From an uncultured bacterium (GTDB taxonomy: Bacteria; Atribacterota; Atribacteria; Atribacterales; Caldatribacteriaceae), in contig CAKZPS010000009.1 of the NCBI GenBank assembly GCA_937139415.1, forward strand, positions 1-60,119: a stretch of DNA of 60,119 nt, in the 5' to 3' direction. The notes under the pieces were generated by a model. That model was given only the letters and a program-made list of their open reading frames with translations, was not told the origin of the DNA and ran no database searches. Shown one piece after another: positions 24,374-33,129 of the stretch. Position numbers and translations under genes: made by a program. Every line of letters starts with the position of its first letter. Within the stretch, counting starts at the first letter, position 1.

Positions 24374-25954
24374 TCACGGTTTGGCCGGTTCTTTAGTAGC
24401 AGGCATTGCGATTAGTTCGAGATTCATCACCATGGTAAACTTGGTGAAGAAGTCGGTATTATCGAAGTATCCACCGAAGAGCTCACTCCCTGCACCTATG
24501 GAAAAGACCAGCGTAGGAGTGGCGAGGTGAGAGTAGGTAGTCCAACCGATTCCTGCTTTGGCGTTAAGAATGTGCGAACAAGCCATGGTCACCGGCTCGT
24601 ATCCACCATAGGCAAGATATGCTTCCTCACCTTTTGCTCGTTCGTCTTTCTTCTTCATCGATTCGCTGAAAGCCTCGCGGAGGATTTTTTCTTCCCGAGG
24701 AGTAAGGCTCATATGGAGTTTCATTGCTGCTTCCTTATCCCCGGTTTTTGCTTTTTCATTGAGAGCATTTCGTTCCTCTTCGGAGATGAGGAGTAAACCG
24801 TAGAAGTCGCCAATGGTGGGGAAGAAGTCCTCAAAAGAGGCCTTTTCACCAGGAGTGTTTTCACGGTATTTGCGCACGAGTTGGTCGAAAGCGAGATACG
24901 ACCCTTTTTGTTGTTTTAATACCTCCAAATAGAGTTCGTATCGGGTCAGGGCTTGTCCGAGACTCATCCCTCCGTTATCGTGATCGGACGTGACCACGAT
25001 CAGGGTATCGTTGGGATGTTGTTTATAGAATTTCACTGCTTCCTTGATGGCCTCATCAAAGGCGAGGACATCGTAGATGACTGCTTTCGCATCGTTCGCG
25101 TGGCTGGCCCAATCGATCTTCCCACCTTCTACGAAGATGAAGAAGCGGTCTTGTCCCTGGAGCATTTCGATGGCTTTGCGGGTGTAGTCAGCGAGAGAGA
25201 GGTCCTCAGCGGCACGGTCAATTTCGTAGGGCATGGCTGCATCTTCGTCGAGTACTCCGTTGATGAGGAGCGCCTTCTGTCCGGGGGTAACCTTGGCCAG
25301 GTCTTCCCGAGAGGCGATCGTCACTACTTGGTACCCTTTTTCGGCAATGATTTCGAGCGCATCACGCTTATCCTTTTCTTTTCCCTTCGGTTGACGTAGC
25401 CCTCCTCCGGCAAAGAAATCGAAGTTGCTTTCCCCCATTTCTAAGGCAATGTCATAGTAATTATTACGGGATTTATTATGGGCATAGAAACCTGCAGGAG
25501 TGGCGTGGTCAAGAGAAACGCTGGAGAGTACCGCCACTTTCCATCCTTCTTGCTTAGCCAATTCCGCAAAGGTGGTGAGCTTTTGCGAAAGGGAAGGATC
25601 CATGTTTAAAACTCCGTCGTTCGTTTTGTGCCCGGTGGCGATTGCAGTAATCGCAGAGGCGGAATCGGTGATGAGGGTATCCGCCGCATAAGTGGTATTG
25701 AGGCCTACAATGGGGAAGCTGGTAAAGGTGAGCTTCGAAGGAGTTTCCTTCCCTTCAAGAACCACACCTTTGTAAAGTTCAGTGGCGTGGATGTGGTTGA
25801 TGCCCATACCGTCACCGATAAAGAAGAACACGTATTTAGGAAACGATCCTTGGTAACCTTGTTCTTGAGCGAAAACTGTGGTAGCGAGGAGAGCTCCGAA
25901 AATAAGTAAGGTGGTAAGAATACCGATCCATGGTTTTCCCCGATGTCTCCACAT
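24374..25954 (-). CDS. Alkaline phosphatase, PhoA superfamily
   Basis: A 526-residue periplasmic alkaline phosphatase. A signal peptide ends at TTVFA/QEQ near residue 29. Metal/catalytic motifs are IGDGMG, LITDSASAITA with the nucleophilic Ser, VEGGKIDWASHAND, TSDHDNGG and a late TYSHLATPT. ATG 25954 (minus strand) lies about 9 bases after AAGGGG; a GTG three codons earlier overlaps that site. It has its own promoter (25993-26022). It is convergent with, and related to, the 23064 phosphatase. Confidence 0.88.
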   Translation of the reverse strand: MWRHRGKPWIGILTTLLIFGALLATTVFAQEQGYQGSFPKYVFFFIGDGMGINHIHATELYKGVVLEGKETPSKLTFTSFPIVGLNTTYAADTLITDSASAITAIATGHKTNDGVLNMDPSLSQKLTTFAELAKQEGWKVAVLSSVSLDHATPAGFYAHNKSRNNYYDIALEMGESNFDFFAGGGLRQPKGKEKDKRDALEIIAEKGYQVVTIASREDLAKVTPGQKALLINGVLDEDAAMPYEIDRAAEDLSLADYTRKAIEMLQGQDRFFIFVEGGKIDWASHANDAKAVIYDVLAFDEAIKEAVKFYKQHPNDTLIVVTSDHDNGGMSLGQALTRYELYLEVLKQQKGSYLAFDQLVRKYRENTPGEKASFEDFFPTIGDFYGLLLISEEERNALNEKAKTGDKEAAMKLHMSLTPREEKILREAFSESMKKKDERAKGEEAYLAYGGYEPVTMACSHILNAKAGIGWTTYSHLATPTLVFSIGAGSELFGGYFDNTDFFTKFTMVMNLELIAMPATKEPAKP

Positions 25955-25992
25955 GCATGTCACCCCTTTTTCGTTTTTTGTACAAATGATAA

Positions 25993-26022
25993 TTTATACC
26001 AATGATAAATCCCTTTTTTCAA
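25993..26022 (-). promoter_or_regulatory. Promoter of the minus-strand alkaline phosphatase
   Basis: On the minus strand TTGAAA (26022-26017), an 18-base spacer, then TATAAA (25998-25993). No recognisable Pho box was found nearby. Confidence 0.6.
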
Positions 26023-26079
26023 GGTAGCGTGAAGAGAACGTTAAGGTTTTTTAACTGAGAGTGGTCTTGGCGATAGAGG

Positions 26080-26085
26080 TATAAT
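26080..26085 (+). promoter_or_regulatory. -10 element of rseC
   Basis: A perfect TATAAT lies only 15 bases before the rseC ATG, so the mRNA leader would be very short (about 9 bases). No good -35 is visible. Confidence 0.4.
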
Positions 26086-26100
26086 AAGTATGGTGAGAGT

Positions 26101-26553
26101 ATGCGTCGTCCAGGAGTGGTCATCGCAACGAAGGGAATGTTCGCGCAGGTTCGAATGAAACGGGGAGCAGGCTGTGGCGCAAAAGGATGCCCTTGGGATT
26201 CCTCGTGGTTCGATGATTCGCGGCGGGATTTCTACCTCGTTGAGGCACGCAATGGTATCGGGGCACAAATAGGCGATGTGGTAGCAGTAGAGGTTTCGGA
26301 TCAGCTCCTCTTTGTGGCGGCCTTTTTCCTCTATCTTTTCCCCCTTTTGAGTGTCTTGGGTGTTTATGCTCTGCTCCATTTTCTCTCTGTTCCCCTGAGT
26401 TATCAGATTGGGGGAGTTTTGGGGAGTATTGTTTTGGTGGCTCTCTTTCTCCGCTGGTATGACCGCCATTTTTCCCCACGGTATCAGATTGTCGAGCTCA
26501 TGCAGGTAGAAAAGTACTCGGGCTGTCCTCTATTGACGGTAGGGAGTGAGTAG
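26101..26553 (+). CDS. rseC: RseC/MucC-like SoxR reducing system protein
   Basis: A 150-residue membrane protein. An N-terminal domain has a cysteine pair in GCGAKGCPW (about residues 25-31), followed by two membrane helices (about 70-90 and 95-115) and a C-terminal tail. RseC-family proteins work with Rnf complexes or the SoxR reducing system. No rnf or sigma-E genes are in the window. GGTGAGAG precedes the ATG closely. Family call is from cysteine pattern and topology. Confidence 0.75.
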   Translation: MRRPGVVIATKGMFAQVRMKRGAGCGAKGCPWDSSWFDDSRRDFYLVEARNGIGAQIGDVVAVEVSDQLLFVAAFFLYLFPLLSVLGVYALLHFLSVPLSYQIGGVLGSIVLVALFLRWYDRHFSPRYQIVELMQVEKYSGCPLLTVGSE

Positions 26554-26562
26554 CTCGAGGCC

Positions 26563-26591
26563 TTGACAGAGACAAGGTTTTTTTCTATAAT
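26563..26591 (+). promoter_or_regulatory. Consensus promoter of the sulfur/Fe-S operon
   Basis: TTGACA (26563-26568), a 17-base spacer and TATAAT (26586-26591): a perfect sigma-70 match. The following AT-rich stretch (26592-26616, CTAAATTAATTAACATTATAG region) lies over the transcription start and is a plausible operator for the Rrf2 protein encoded next. Confidence 0.85.
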
Positions 26592-26635
26592 ACTACTAAA
26601 TTAATTAACATTATAGATTTTGGGAGGGAAGTCGT

Positions 26636-27076
26636 ATTCGTCTTTCAACCCGTTCACGATATGGTTTACGTTTTATGACCGAATTAGCCCTATTCTATCA
26701 CACCCGGGATTTAGTTTTTCTCAAAGAGGTTGCCGAAAGGGAGGGCATTTCCGAAAAATATCTCACTCAGCTCGTTATTCCTCTCCGTGCTAAAGGCTTT
26801 ATCGCTTCTCGTCGTGGAGCAGGAGGCGGGTATCGTTTGGCGCGACATCCTTCGCAGATTACTGTGCGGGAAGTCGTTGAAGTCCTTGAGGGAGGTATCG
26901 CTCTGGTAGAGTGTGTGGTCGAAGAAACGGCGTGTCCCCGTTCCTTTTTTTGTCCGGCGCGGAAAGTGTGGAAAACTGTGCAAGAGAGGGTCATGAAAAC
27001 CCTGGAAGAGTTTACTTTGGAGGACTTGGCGCAAATGTATCGGGAGAAAGACTTCTCCTTGGATTACACCATCTGA
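26636..27076 (+). CDS. Rrf2/IscR-type Fe-S regulator, apparent ATT start
   Basis: Rrf2-family regulator of 146 residues if it starts at ATT 26636. The family N-terminus (MRLSTRxRYGLR) is encoded from this ATT, and GGAGG lies 8 bases before it; no ATG/GTG/TTG is available at that place. The first ATG (26675) would remove 13 conserved residues of the first helix. A winged helix (EKYLTQL) follows, then three cysteines at about residues 93, 100 and 106, close to the Fe-S ligand spacing of IscR. It probably autoregulates the operon of sulfur-transfer genes through the AT-rich site behind the promoter. Confidence 0.85.
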   Translation: MRLSTRSRYGLRFMTELALFYHTRDLVFLKEVAEREGISEKYLTQLVIPLRAKGFIASRRGAGGGYRLARHPSQITVREVVEVLEGGIALVECVVEETACPRSFFCPARKVWKTVQERVMKTLEEFTLEDLAQMYREKDFSLDYTI

Positions 27077-27085
27077 GGAATGAAG

Positions 27086-28060
27086 ATGAAGGCCATTGGC
27101 TTGGTGTCGGGCGGGATCGATAGTGCCTTAGCGGTGTGGGTCATGAAACAACAGGGGATAGAAGTGATCGCTTTACACTTTTTGAGCCCTTTCTGGGGGA
27201 AAGGTGAGACGGCGAAGAAGATGGCGCAGGCAAGCGGGGTAACCTTGCGTGAGGTCGAAGTGGGAGAAGATTACTTCACTATGCTCAAGAATCCCCGTTA
27301 TGGTTACGGCACCCAAATGAATCCCTGTATTGACTGTAAAATTTGGATGTTGCGTCAAGCCAAGGCGATTATGGAAGCTGAGGGAGCAAGTTTTGTCTTC
27401 ACCGGAGAGGTTTTAGGACAACGTCCTAAATCGCAAATGCGGAATACCTTGCGACTCATTGAAAAAGAGAGTGGTCTTGCGGGTTTTTTGGTGCGTCCTC
27501 TCTCGGCTAAGCTCCTTCCCCCTACTGTTCCGGAGGAACGAGGGTGGATTATACGCGAGAGTTTGTTGGATGTTTCGGGACGTGGAAGATCGAAGCAGTT
27601 GGAGCTGGCCCAAGCGTGGGGGGTACAGTTTTTCTCTCCTCCTGCTGGCGGATGTCTCCTCACCGAGCCGAATTTTGCCCGTCGCTTGAGGGATTTATTG
27701 CGGAGTGGAGAAACATGGAATCGGGTGAACATAGAGCTCTTGAAAATCGGGAGGCATTTTCGCCTTACCCCTTCTTTTAAATTGATCGTGGGGAGAAATG
27801 AAGAGGAAAACGAGCGTTTGAAAGCGTTCTATCACACCGGTGACCTCTTCCTCTTCCCTCTTGGGGGGAAAGGACCGTGTGCCTTGGGTCGAGGGATATG
27901 GAACTTGGAATTAGAAAAAGAGGCTGCATCGCTTGTCGCTCGTTATGTTCGTTCTTTCCAGAGTGAGGTCGTCGTAGGCATTCGAGATCAAAGTGGGGAA
28001 AGAACGCTTACCGTGCATGAACGAATGAGCGAGTCAGTGGTGAAAAGGTACATGCTTTAG
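27086..28060 (+). CDS. ThiI-like PP-loop ATP pyrophosphatase (tRNA thiolation type)
   Basis: A 324-residue protein. The PP-loop SGGIDSALA is at the N-terminus (about residue 8). A NPCIDCKIW cysteine pair (about 74) and TGEVLGQRPKSQ (about 108) are as in ThiI/MnmA-like tRNA sulfurtransferases. SPPAGGCLLTEP (about 190) and a C-terminal DUF814-like domain follow. Such proteins activate a base with ATP and insert sulfur; the exact tRNA position is unknown. ATG 27086 has GAGGA 6 bases upstream. It sits between an Fe-S regulator and cysK/mnmA. Confidence 0.75.
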   Translation: MKAIGLVSGGIDSALAVWVMKQQGIEVIALHFLSPFWGKGETAKKMAQASGVTLREVEVGEDYFTMLKNPRYGYGTQMNPCIDCKIWMLRQAKAIMEAEGASFVFTGEVLGQRPKSQMRNTLRLIEKESGLAGFLVRPLSAKLLPPTVPEERGWIIRESLLDVSGRGRSKQLELAQAWGVQFFSPPAGGCLLTEPNFARRLRDLLRSGETWNRVNIELLKIGRHFRLTPSFKLIVGRNEEENERLKAFYHTGDLFLFPLGGKGPCALGRGIWNLELEKEAASLVARYVRSFQSEVVVGIRDQSGERTLTVHERMSESVVKRYML

Positions 28061-28087
28061 GGAGGTGAAGAACATGGCGGGGATAGG

Positions 28088-28267
28088 GTGGCAGTATGTC
28101 TCAAGTGTGGGAGGCTCATAATCGAGGAAGAAGCTGGTCTTCTCTCGTGTTGGGAGTGTGGAGAAATCTTCTTTGGTTTTGCGGGACGAAGGAAGGAGAC
28201 CGGAAATGAACATAGCGGAGAACATTACCCAACTCATCGGAAGAACACCCCTTGTGCGTTTGCATAA
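28088..28267 (+). CDS. Possible small zinc-ribbon protein
   Basis: A GTG-started frame of 59 codons contains CLKCG and, 17 residues later, CWECG, the four-cysteine pattern of a zinc ribbon; its second half overlaps cysK in another frame. Ribosome site GGCGGGG is only moderate. A better-placed ATG (28074, after GGGAGGTG) reads 15 codons in a different frame, so a sequencing or real frameshift is possible. No family recognised. Confidence 0.35.
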   Translation: MAVCLKCGRLIIEEEAGLLSCWECGEIFFGFAGRRKETGNEHSGEHYPTHRKNTPCAFA

Positions 28268-29117
28268 AATCGGGCATGGTCTTCCGGGGATGCTTGTGGC
28301 CAAGCTCGAGTCGTTCAATCCTTGTGGAAGCGTCAAAGACCGTATTGCGGTGTCCATGATTGAAGAGGCAGAACGACAGGGGTTATTGCAACCGGGTTCG
28401 TTGGTGGTAGAGCCCACGAGTGGGAATACCGGGATTGGTCTTGCTTTCGTATGCGCCCAGCGAGGGTATCGCCTGCTTTTGACCATGCCTGAGAGCGTTT
28501 CCATGGAGCGGAGGAGGATTTTAGCATGGTTTGGTGCCGAAGTGATCCTCACTCCGGCCGAAAGAGGCATGCGGGGAGCGGTGGAAAAGGCTGAGGAGAT
28601 TCTCAAAAACCATCCTCACGCCTTCATGCCCCAACAGTTCAAAAACCCTGCCAACCCTAAAATTCATCGCGAGACCACGGCAATTGAAATCTGGGAAGAC
28701 ACCGAAGGGAAGGTGGATATTCTCGTAGCCGGAGTAGGTACTGGAGGAACTATTACCGGAGTGAGTGAGGTGATTAAAGCGAGGAAGTCCAGTTTTCGTG
28801 CCGTGGCAGTAGAACCGAGTCGTTCGCCGGTTCTCTCCGGTGGGAATCCGGGGCAACATCGTATCCAAGGCATCGGAGCAGGGTTTGTCCCAGAGGTCTT
28901 ACGACGCGATTTGATTGACGAAGTGATTACCGTGGATGACGAAGAGGCCTTTGAGATGGCCTCGCGTTTGAGTAAGGAAGAGGGCATTCATGCCGGCATT
29001 TCCTCGGGGGCGGCATTGGCCGGGGCACTGAAGGTGGCGTCACGGGAAGAGAATCACGGAAAGCTCATTGTAGTCATTTTCCCCGATACCGGAGAACGAT
29101 ATCTGTCTCTGTGGTGA
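28206..29117 (+). CDS. cysK: Cysteine synthase (O-acetylserine sulfhydrylase)
   Basis: A 303-residue PLP enzyme making cysteine from O-acetylserine and sulfide. The PLP lysine is in NPCGSVKDR (about residue 43), the substrate loop is PTSGNTG, phosphate-binding [10 protein letters not shown] is near 179 and GISSGAA near 264. ATG 28206 has AAGGAGA 8 bases upstream. It provides cysteine for the sulfur transfer and Fe-S genes around it. Confidence 0.92.
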   Translation: MNIAENITQLIGRTPLVRLHKIGHGLPGMLVAKLESFNPCGSVKDRIAVSMIEEAERQGLLQPGSLVVEPTSGNTGIGLAFVCAQRGYRLLLTMPESVSMERRRILAWFGAEVILTPAERGMRGAVEKAEEILKNHPHAFMPQQFKNPANPKIHRETTAIEIWEDTEGKVDILVAGVGTGGTITGVSEVIKARKSSFRAVAVEPSRSPVLSGGNPGQHRIQGIGAGFVPEVLRRDLIDEVITVDDEEAFEMASRLSKEEGIHAGISSGAALAGALKVASREENHGKLIVVIFPDTGERYLSLW

Positions 29118-29121
29118 GAAC

Positions 29122-30174
29122 ATGAGGAGAAAGGTTTTAGTCGCCATGAGTGGGGGAGTCGATTCCTCGGTGGCGGCATTGCTTTTAGTAGAACAGGGTT
29201 TCGATGTTGTGGGAGTAACCATGTGTTTGGGAGTGGAGAGAGAGGGACGCTCTTCCTGCTGTGGGAAGGAGGCTATTGAGGATGCTGCCCAGGTGGCGCG
29301 TACCTTAGACATTCCCCATTATGTCCTTGATTTCTCAAGAGAACTTGAGGAATTGGTGATTGCCGATTTTGTGGAACAGTACCGCCGAGGGAGAACCCCC
29401 AATCCATGTGTGGTGTGTAACCGATCGCTCAAGTTCGGGAAGCTTCTCGATTACGCCTTAGCGAGTGGTTTCGATTGCTTGGCTACCGGTCACTATGCGT
29501 GCCTGGTTGAAGAAGGAGGACGATTTCTTCTCCGTCGGCCGAGGGATCGGAGGAAAGATCAAACCTATTTTCTCTATGCCATCCCCAGTGATCGGTTTTC
29601 CTCTCTCCTCTTCCCTTTGGCTCATCTCACCAAGGACGAGGTGCGGAGTTTAGCTTTGCGGGCAGGTCTCCATGTAGCCGAGAAGGCACAGAGTCAAGAT
29701 ATTTGTTTTTTACCTTGGGGTGATTATCGAAGTTTTTTGAGCAAACGTCTGTCCTCTTCATCTGGTCCCATTGTCGATGTTACCGGGAGGGTTCTGGGAA
29801 AACACCGTGGTTACTTCCGCTATACCATCGGGCAGCGCAAGGGCTTAGGGCTTGCTTCTCCTCATCCTCTCTATGTACTTGCCATTCGTCCTGAGCGGAA
29901 CGAAATCGTGGTTGGAGAACGGGCCTCCTTACGAGTACGAGGTCTTTTGGCTTCTTCTTGTAATTGGTTGGTGGAGGAACTTCCGGAATCAATTTTTGCC
30001 CAGGTGCGGTATCTGCAAAGGAAAAGGCCCTGTGAGGTAGAGAGAGATGAAACGGGGAAAATGAAGGTGATCTTTCATGAACCGGTGGAGATGGTAGCTC
30101 CCGGACAGTCGGTCGTGCTCTATAGTGATGATACGGTTTTGGGTGGGGGAGTCATCGAAGAAGTTCTGGTTTGA
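29122..30174 (+). CDS. mnmA: tRNA-specific 2-thiouridylase MnmA
   Basis: A 350-residue enzyme that thiolates U34 of Lys, Glu and Gln tRNAs. It has the PP-loop SGGVDSSVA (residue 10), catalytic cysteines in NPCVVCN (about 96) and SQDICFL (about 195), and the TGHYA motif. It lies 4 bases after cysK. Length fits the family. Confidence 0.92.
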   Translation: MRRKVLVAMSGGVDSSVAALLLVEQGFDVVGVTMCLGVEREGRSSCCGKEAIEDAAQVARTLDIPHYVLDFSRELEELVIADFVEQYRRGRTPNPCVVCNRSLKFGKLLDYALASGFDCLATGHYACLVEEGGRFLLRRPRDRRKDQTYFLYAIPSDRFSSLLFPLAHLTKDEVRSLALRAGLHVAEKAQSQDICFLPWGDYRSFLSKRLSSSSGPIVDVTGRVLGKHRGYFRYTIGQRKGLGLASPHPLYVLAIRPERNEIVVGERASLRVRGLLASSCNWLVEELPESIFAQVRYLQRKRPCEVERDETGKMKVIFHEPVEMVAPGQSVVLYSDDTVLGGGVIEEVLV

Positions 30175-30191
30175 GAGAGAAGGGACGAGCG

Positions 30192-31100
30192 ATGGAAGAA
30201 GTGAAAAGGGATATTGAGCAACTCAAAAAGATGCGACGCGCGGTCATTGTGGCCCATAATTATGTCCTCCCTGAAGTTCAGGATGTGGCTGATTTTGTAG
30301 GAGATTCTCTGGGATTGAGCATCGCCGCGAGTACTATAAAAGCAGAGGTCATTGTTTTTTGTGGGGTTTTCTTCATGGCGGAAACTGCCAAGATTCTTTC
30401 CCCTCGGAAAATAGTATTACTCCCGGAAAGAGAGGCCGGGTGTCCCATGGCTGATATGATCACCCCTTCCGAGCTTCACACCCTCAAAGAACGTCACCCT
30501 GGGGCGACGGTGCTTGCTTATGTGAATACCTCGGCGGCGGTGAAAGCGGAGTGTGATTTTTGCTGCACCTCGGCCAATGCGGTGAAAGTGGTGCGGGAAG
30601 GTTTGTCGGGAGAAGAGGAGATTATTTTTATTCCCGACCAATATTTAGCCCACTACGTAGCGCAAAAAACAGGGAGGAGTTTCATCACCTGGCCAGGGTA
30701 TTGTCCGGTTCATGCACAAATCACCGCGGAAGAGGTAGAAAGGGCAAGGCGCCTCCACCCTCAGGCAGAAATCCTCATTCACCCGGAATGTCGTCCGGAA
30801 GTGGTCGAGTACGCTACTTGCGTTCTTTCGACCGAAGGTATGTGCCGATATGTTCGGGAATCCCAGGCGCGAGAGTTTCTCATTGGAACCGAAATCGGTA
30901 TCTTGCATCGTCTCCGGCGGGAGAACCCCGAAAAGGAGTTTTACCCGGTGAGTGAAGGTGCAGTGTGTACGAATATGAAGAAAATAGCTCTTGAGAAAGT
31001 GCGCTGGGCTTTAGAGACAATGGAATACCAGATCGAACTCCCTGAACTCGTTATTCACCGGGCACGTCGGAGTATTGAACGGATGCTTCAATTTGTGTAG
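30192..31100 (+). CDS. nadA: Quinolinate synthase A, [4Fe-4S] enzyme of NAD synthesis
   Basis: A 302-residue NadA converting iminoaspartate and dihydroxyacetone phosphate to quinolinate. Early VAHNYVLPEVQDVADFVGDSL and the cluster cysteines are visible: the Cys in KAECDFC (about 117-120), that in HPECRPE (about 199) and EGAVCTN (about 260). ATG 30192 was chosen for spacing from GAGAAGGGA; a TTG at 30171 overlaps the mnmA stop. nadB and nadC are not in the window. Its place in an Rrf2-headed operon fits its need for an Fe-S cluster. Confidence 0.9.
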   Translation: MEEVKRDIEQLKKMRRAVIVAHNYVLPEVQDVADFVGDSLGLSIAASTIKAEVIVFCGVFFMAETAKILSPRKIVLLPEREAGCPMADMITPSELHTLKERHPGATVLAYVNTSAAVKAECDFCCTSANAVKVVREGLSGEEEIIFIPDQYLAHYVAQKTGRSFITWPGYCPVHAQITAEEVERARRLHPQAEILIHPECRPEVVEYATCVLSTEGMCRYVRESQAREFLIGTEIGILHRLRRENPEKEFYPVSEGAVCTNMKKIALEKVRWALETMEYQIELPELVIHRARRSIERMLQFV

Positions 31101-31131
31101 CACTCTCCTCCCTTCGGAGGGGAGGAGAGTG
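31101..31131. terminator. Hairpin between convergent nadA and the fusion gene
   Basis: CACTCTCCTCCC (31101-31112) pairs with GGGGAGGAGAGTG (31119-31131) around a TTCGGA loop. A strong stem without a U-tract, in the 35-base gap of two convergent genes. Confidence 0.6.
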
Positions 31132-31135
31132 AGGG

Positions 31136-33064
31136 TTATTCTCCGTTCCCGAGGCGTTTGAGGCTTGCTTTGAGCATGGTTTCGAGCATTTGAGGATAGG
31201 TAAGCCCGGCGAAGCGAGCCATTTGGGCTAAGTGCCCATCCCAACACCATCCTGGATTAGGATTGACCTCGAGGAGATAGGGGTGTCCTTCTCGATCTAA
31301 ACGCCAATCAAAGCGGGCGTAGTCTCGACATTCCAAACGTTCAAAGAGCTTGAGGGAACTTTCGACGATAGTCTTTTCCACATTTTCCGGAAGTTTACAG
31401 GGCATTGAAGTTACTCTGCCGTATGGGGACTGAGGAAGCCATTTGGCTTCGTACCCACAAATGGGAGGAAGCCCAGGAGGGAGAGTGCTGTAATCTTCTT
31501 CGCTCACGGGGAGAATCTGATATGAATCGGGAGGATTTCCGATAATGCCCACGCTCAGGTCGTTCCCGGTGAGGAATTCCTCTACCAGAATGAGTTGATC
31601 GTATCCGAATTTCCCCCGAATTTCTGAGATGGCTTGCGTGAAGTCATCGAAATGAGTCACAACGCTCCTTTGAGTAATTCCGAAACTGGAATCACCGAAA
31701 TTGGGCTTGACTATTACCGGGAATGAGAAGGGAAGGGTAAAAGTGGAATCATCGGGTTTGATCAGTAGTGCCCGAGGAACCGGGATACCCATTTCTTTGG
31801 CAATGCCTCGGATGAGCGACTTGTCATAGCAGTAAGCAAGGCACTGGGGACCAGAACCGGTATAGGGAAGACCGAGAATTTCGAGGAGCGCAGGAATGTG
31901 TAATTCTTGACGGGCATTGTTGTAGAATCCTTCGTCGCAGAGATTGAATACGAGATCAATCTTTCCTTTGAGCCTCACCAAATCCTGGACGAAGGTGGCA
32001 TGTCGATCGAGGTAGCGGAATGAGTATCCTTCCAGAGTATGGAGAGCCTCTTTGAGAGTACTCACAGTGTAGAGATCGTCTTCGTCAAAAACTGTGGTAG
32101 GCTTCACCGGGTCCGGTTGGTGAGGATCTCCTAAGAGGACGGCTACCTTGATGGTTGTTTTTGGAGGGTTTTTCCGTGGGGGAGTTGGTTGTTTATGTAC
32201 TTGGGCGCTCAAGAAAATTCTTTGTTCCATCATCCCCAAATCTTGGCGACGGGAAGAGGGGGCGGCATAGTTACCGTGGAAGACAATGTTCTGAAACTCG
32301 CTTTGAGCGAGAATATGTTCCAGGTCCTCTCGGGAATACAAGCGTTCGGCGTAGAATTGATCGACCAAAACCCCCTGTTCGACGTGGGTTATAATCTCGC
32401 GAGAGATCAAACGCTTGCCATCAGTAGAAAGAGATCGTTCCCGCAGAACGAACAATTTTTTCCCAATCCATTCCCAAGAACGGGGTTGAAAATGGTGACG
32501 CAAATATGTTCCGTCGGCAACGTCGAGGAAGAGTACTCCTTCTCGTTTGAGCACCCGGTATATTTCTCGAAGGACTTGGAGATCGTCTTGCACACTTTCG
32601 AAATAGCCAAAGCTATTACCTAAAAGAAGGACAATATCAAATTGTTCGGGAGGATAAGGAAGTTTACGAGCGTCACCTTCTTTGAATTGAAGGTTTAATC
32701 CCTCTTTTTTAGCCTGCTCGCGAGCCTTTTGAATCAGATACCGCGATCGATCTAAACCACAAATTTTGGAAAAACCGCGACGAGCGAGTTCTAAGGAATG
32801 TCTTCCCTGTCCACAACAGAGATCGAGAATGGTTTGCTCAGGGTGAAGATGGAGAACATTGATAAGGAAATCGACCTCTTTACGGGTGATTTCTGCGTCA
32901 TTGACCACATCGGCATCAGTCTTGAGATAGAAGGAGTTGAAGAGGTGTTTCCACCAGTCAGAACGAACGTGTTCTTCGAGGGAGGGAATGGGTCCTAAAG
33001 AACGGATTTTCTTGTGACCATTTTTGGTTGGAGAGAGACGCCGTTCTTCCAGTGTTTCTCTCAT
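31136..33064 (-). CDS. Methyltransferase fused to a D-Ala-D-Ala-ligase-like ATP-grasp enzyme
   Basis: A 642-residue two-domain protein. Residues about 60-250 are a class I SAM methyltransferase with motif I DLCCGQGRH and a later GNSFGYF. Residues about 315-642 are an ATP-grasp domain of the D-alanine-D-alanine ligase fold: VKPNFGDSSFGI, LVEEFLTGNDLSV, and the metal site ending LLEVNPNPGW. It may methylate and ligate the same small molecule, perhaps in peptide, osmolyte or cell-wall metabolism; substrate unknown. ATG 33064 (minus) follows AAGGGGGAAAG, better than an ATG nine codons upstream. It stands alone, with its own promoter. Confidence 0.8.
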   Translation of the reverse strand: MRETLEERRLSPTKNGHKKIRSLGPIPSLEEHVRSDWWKHLFNSFYLKTDADVVNDAEITRKEVDFLINVLHLHPEQTILDLCCGQGRHSLELARRGFSKICGLDRSRYLIQKAREQAKKEGLNLQFKEGDARKLPYPPEQFDIVLLLGNSFGYFESVQDDLQVLREIYRVLKREGVLFLDVADGTYLRHHFQPRSWEWIGKKLFVLRERSLSTDGKRLISREIITHVEQGVLVDQFYAERLYSREDLEHILAQSEFQNIVFHGNYAAPSSRRQDLGMMEQRIFLSAQVHKQPTPPRKNPPKTTIKVAVLLGDPHQPDPVKPTTVFDEDDLYTVSTLKEALHTLEGYSFRYLDRHATFVQDLVRLKGKIDLVFNLCDEGFYNNARQELHIPALLEILGLPYTGSGPQCLAYCYDKSLIRGIAKEMGIPVPRALLIKPDDSTFTLPFSFPVIVKPNFGDSSFGITQRSVVTHFDDFTQAISEIRGKFGYDQLILVEEFLTGNDLSVGIIGNPPDSYQILPVSEEDYSTLPPGLPPICGYEAKWLPQSPYGRVTSMPCKLPENVEKTIVESSLKLFERLECRDYARFDWRLDREGHPYLLEVNPNPGWCWDGHLAQMARFAGLTYPQMLETMLKASLKRLGNGE

Positions 33065-33101
33065 GTTTCTTTCCCCCTTAAGGGATATCATTTTAGAAAT
33101 G

Positions 33102-33129
33102 ATTATAGGAGGAGAGAGAGAAAAAACAA
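33102..33129 (-). promoter_or_regulatory. Promoter of the methyltransferase/ATP-grasp gene
   Basis: Minus strand: TTGTTT (33129-33124), 16 bases, then a perfect TATAAT (33107-33102). Confidence 0.55.

Noticed and set aside
26675-27076. ATG 26675 as the Rrf2 start
   Set aside because: It removes 13 residues of the conserved first helix and has no ribosome site; ATT 26636 fits both.
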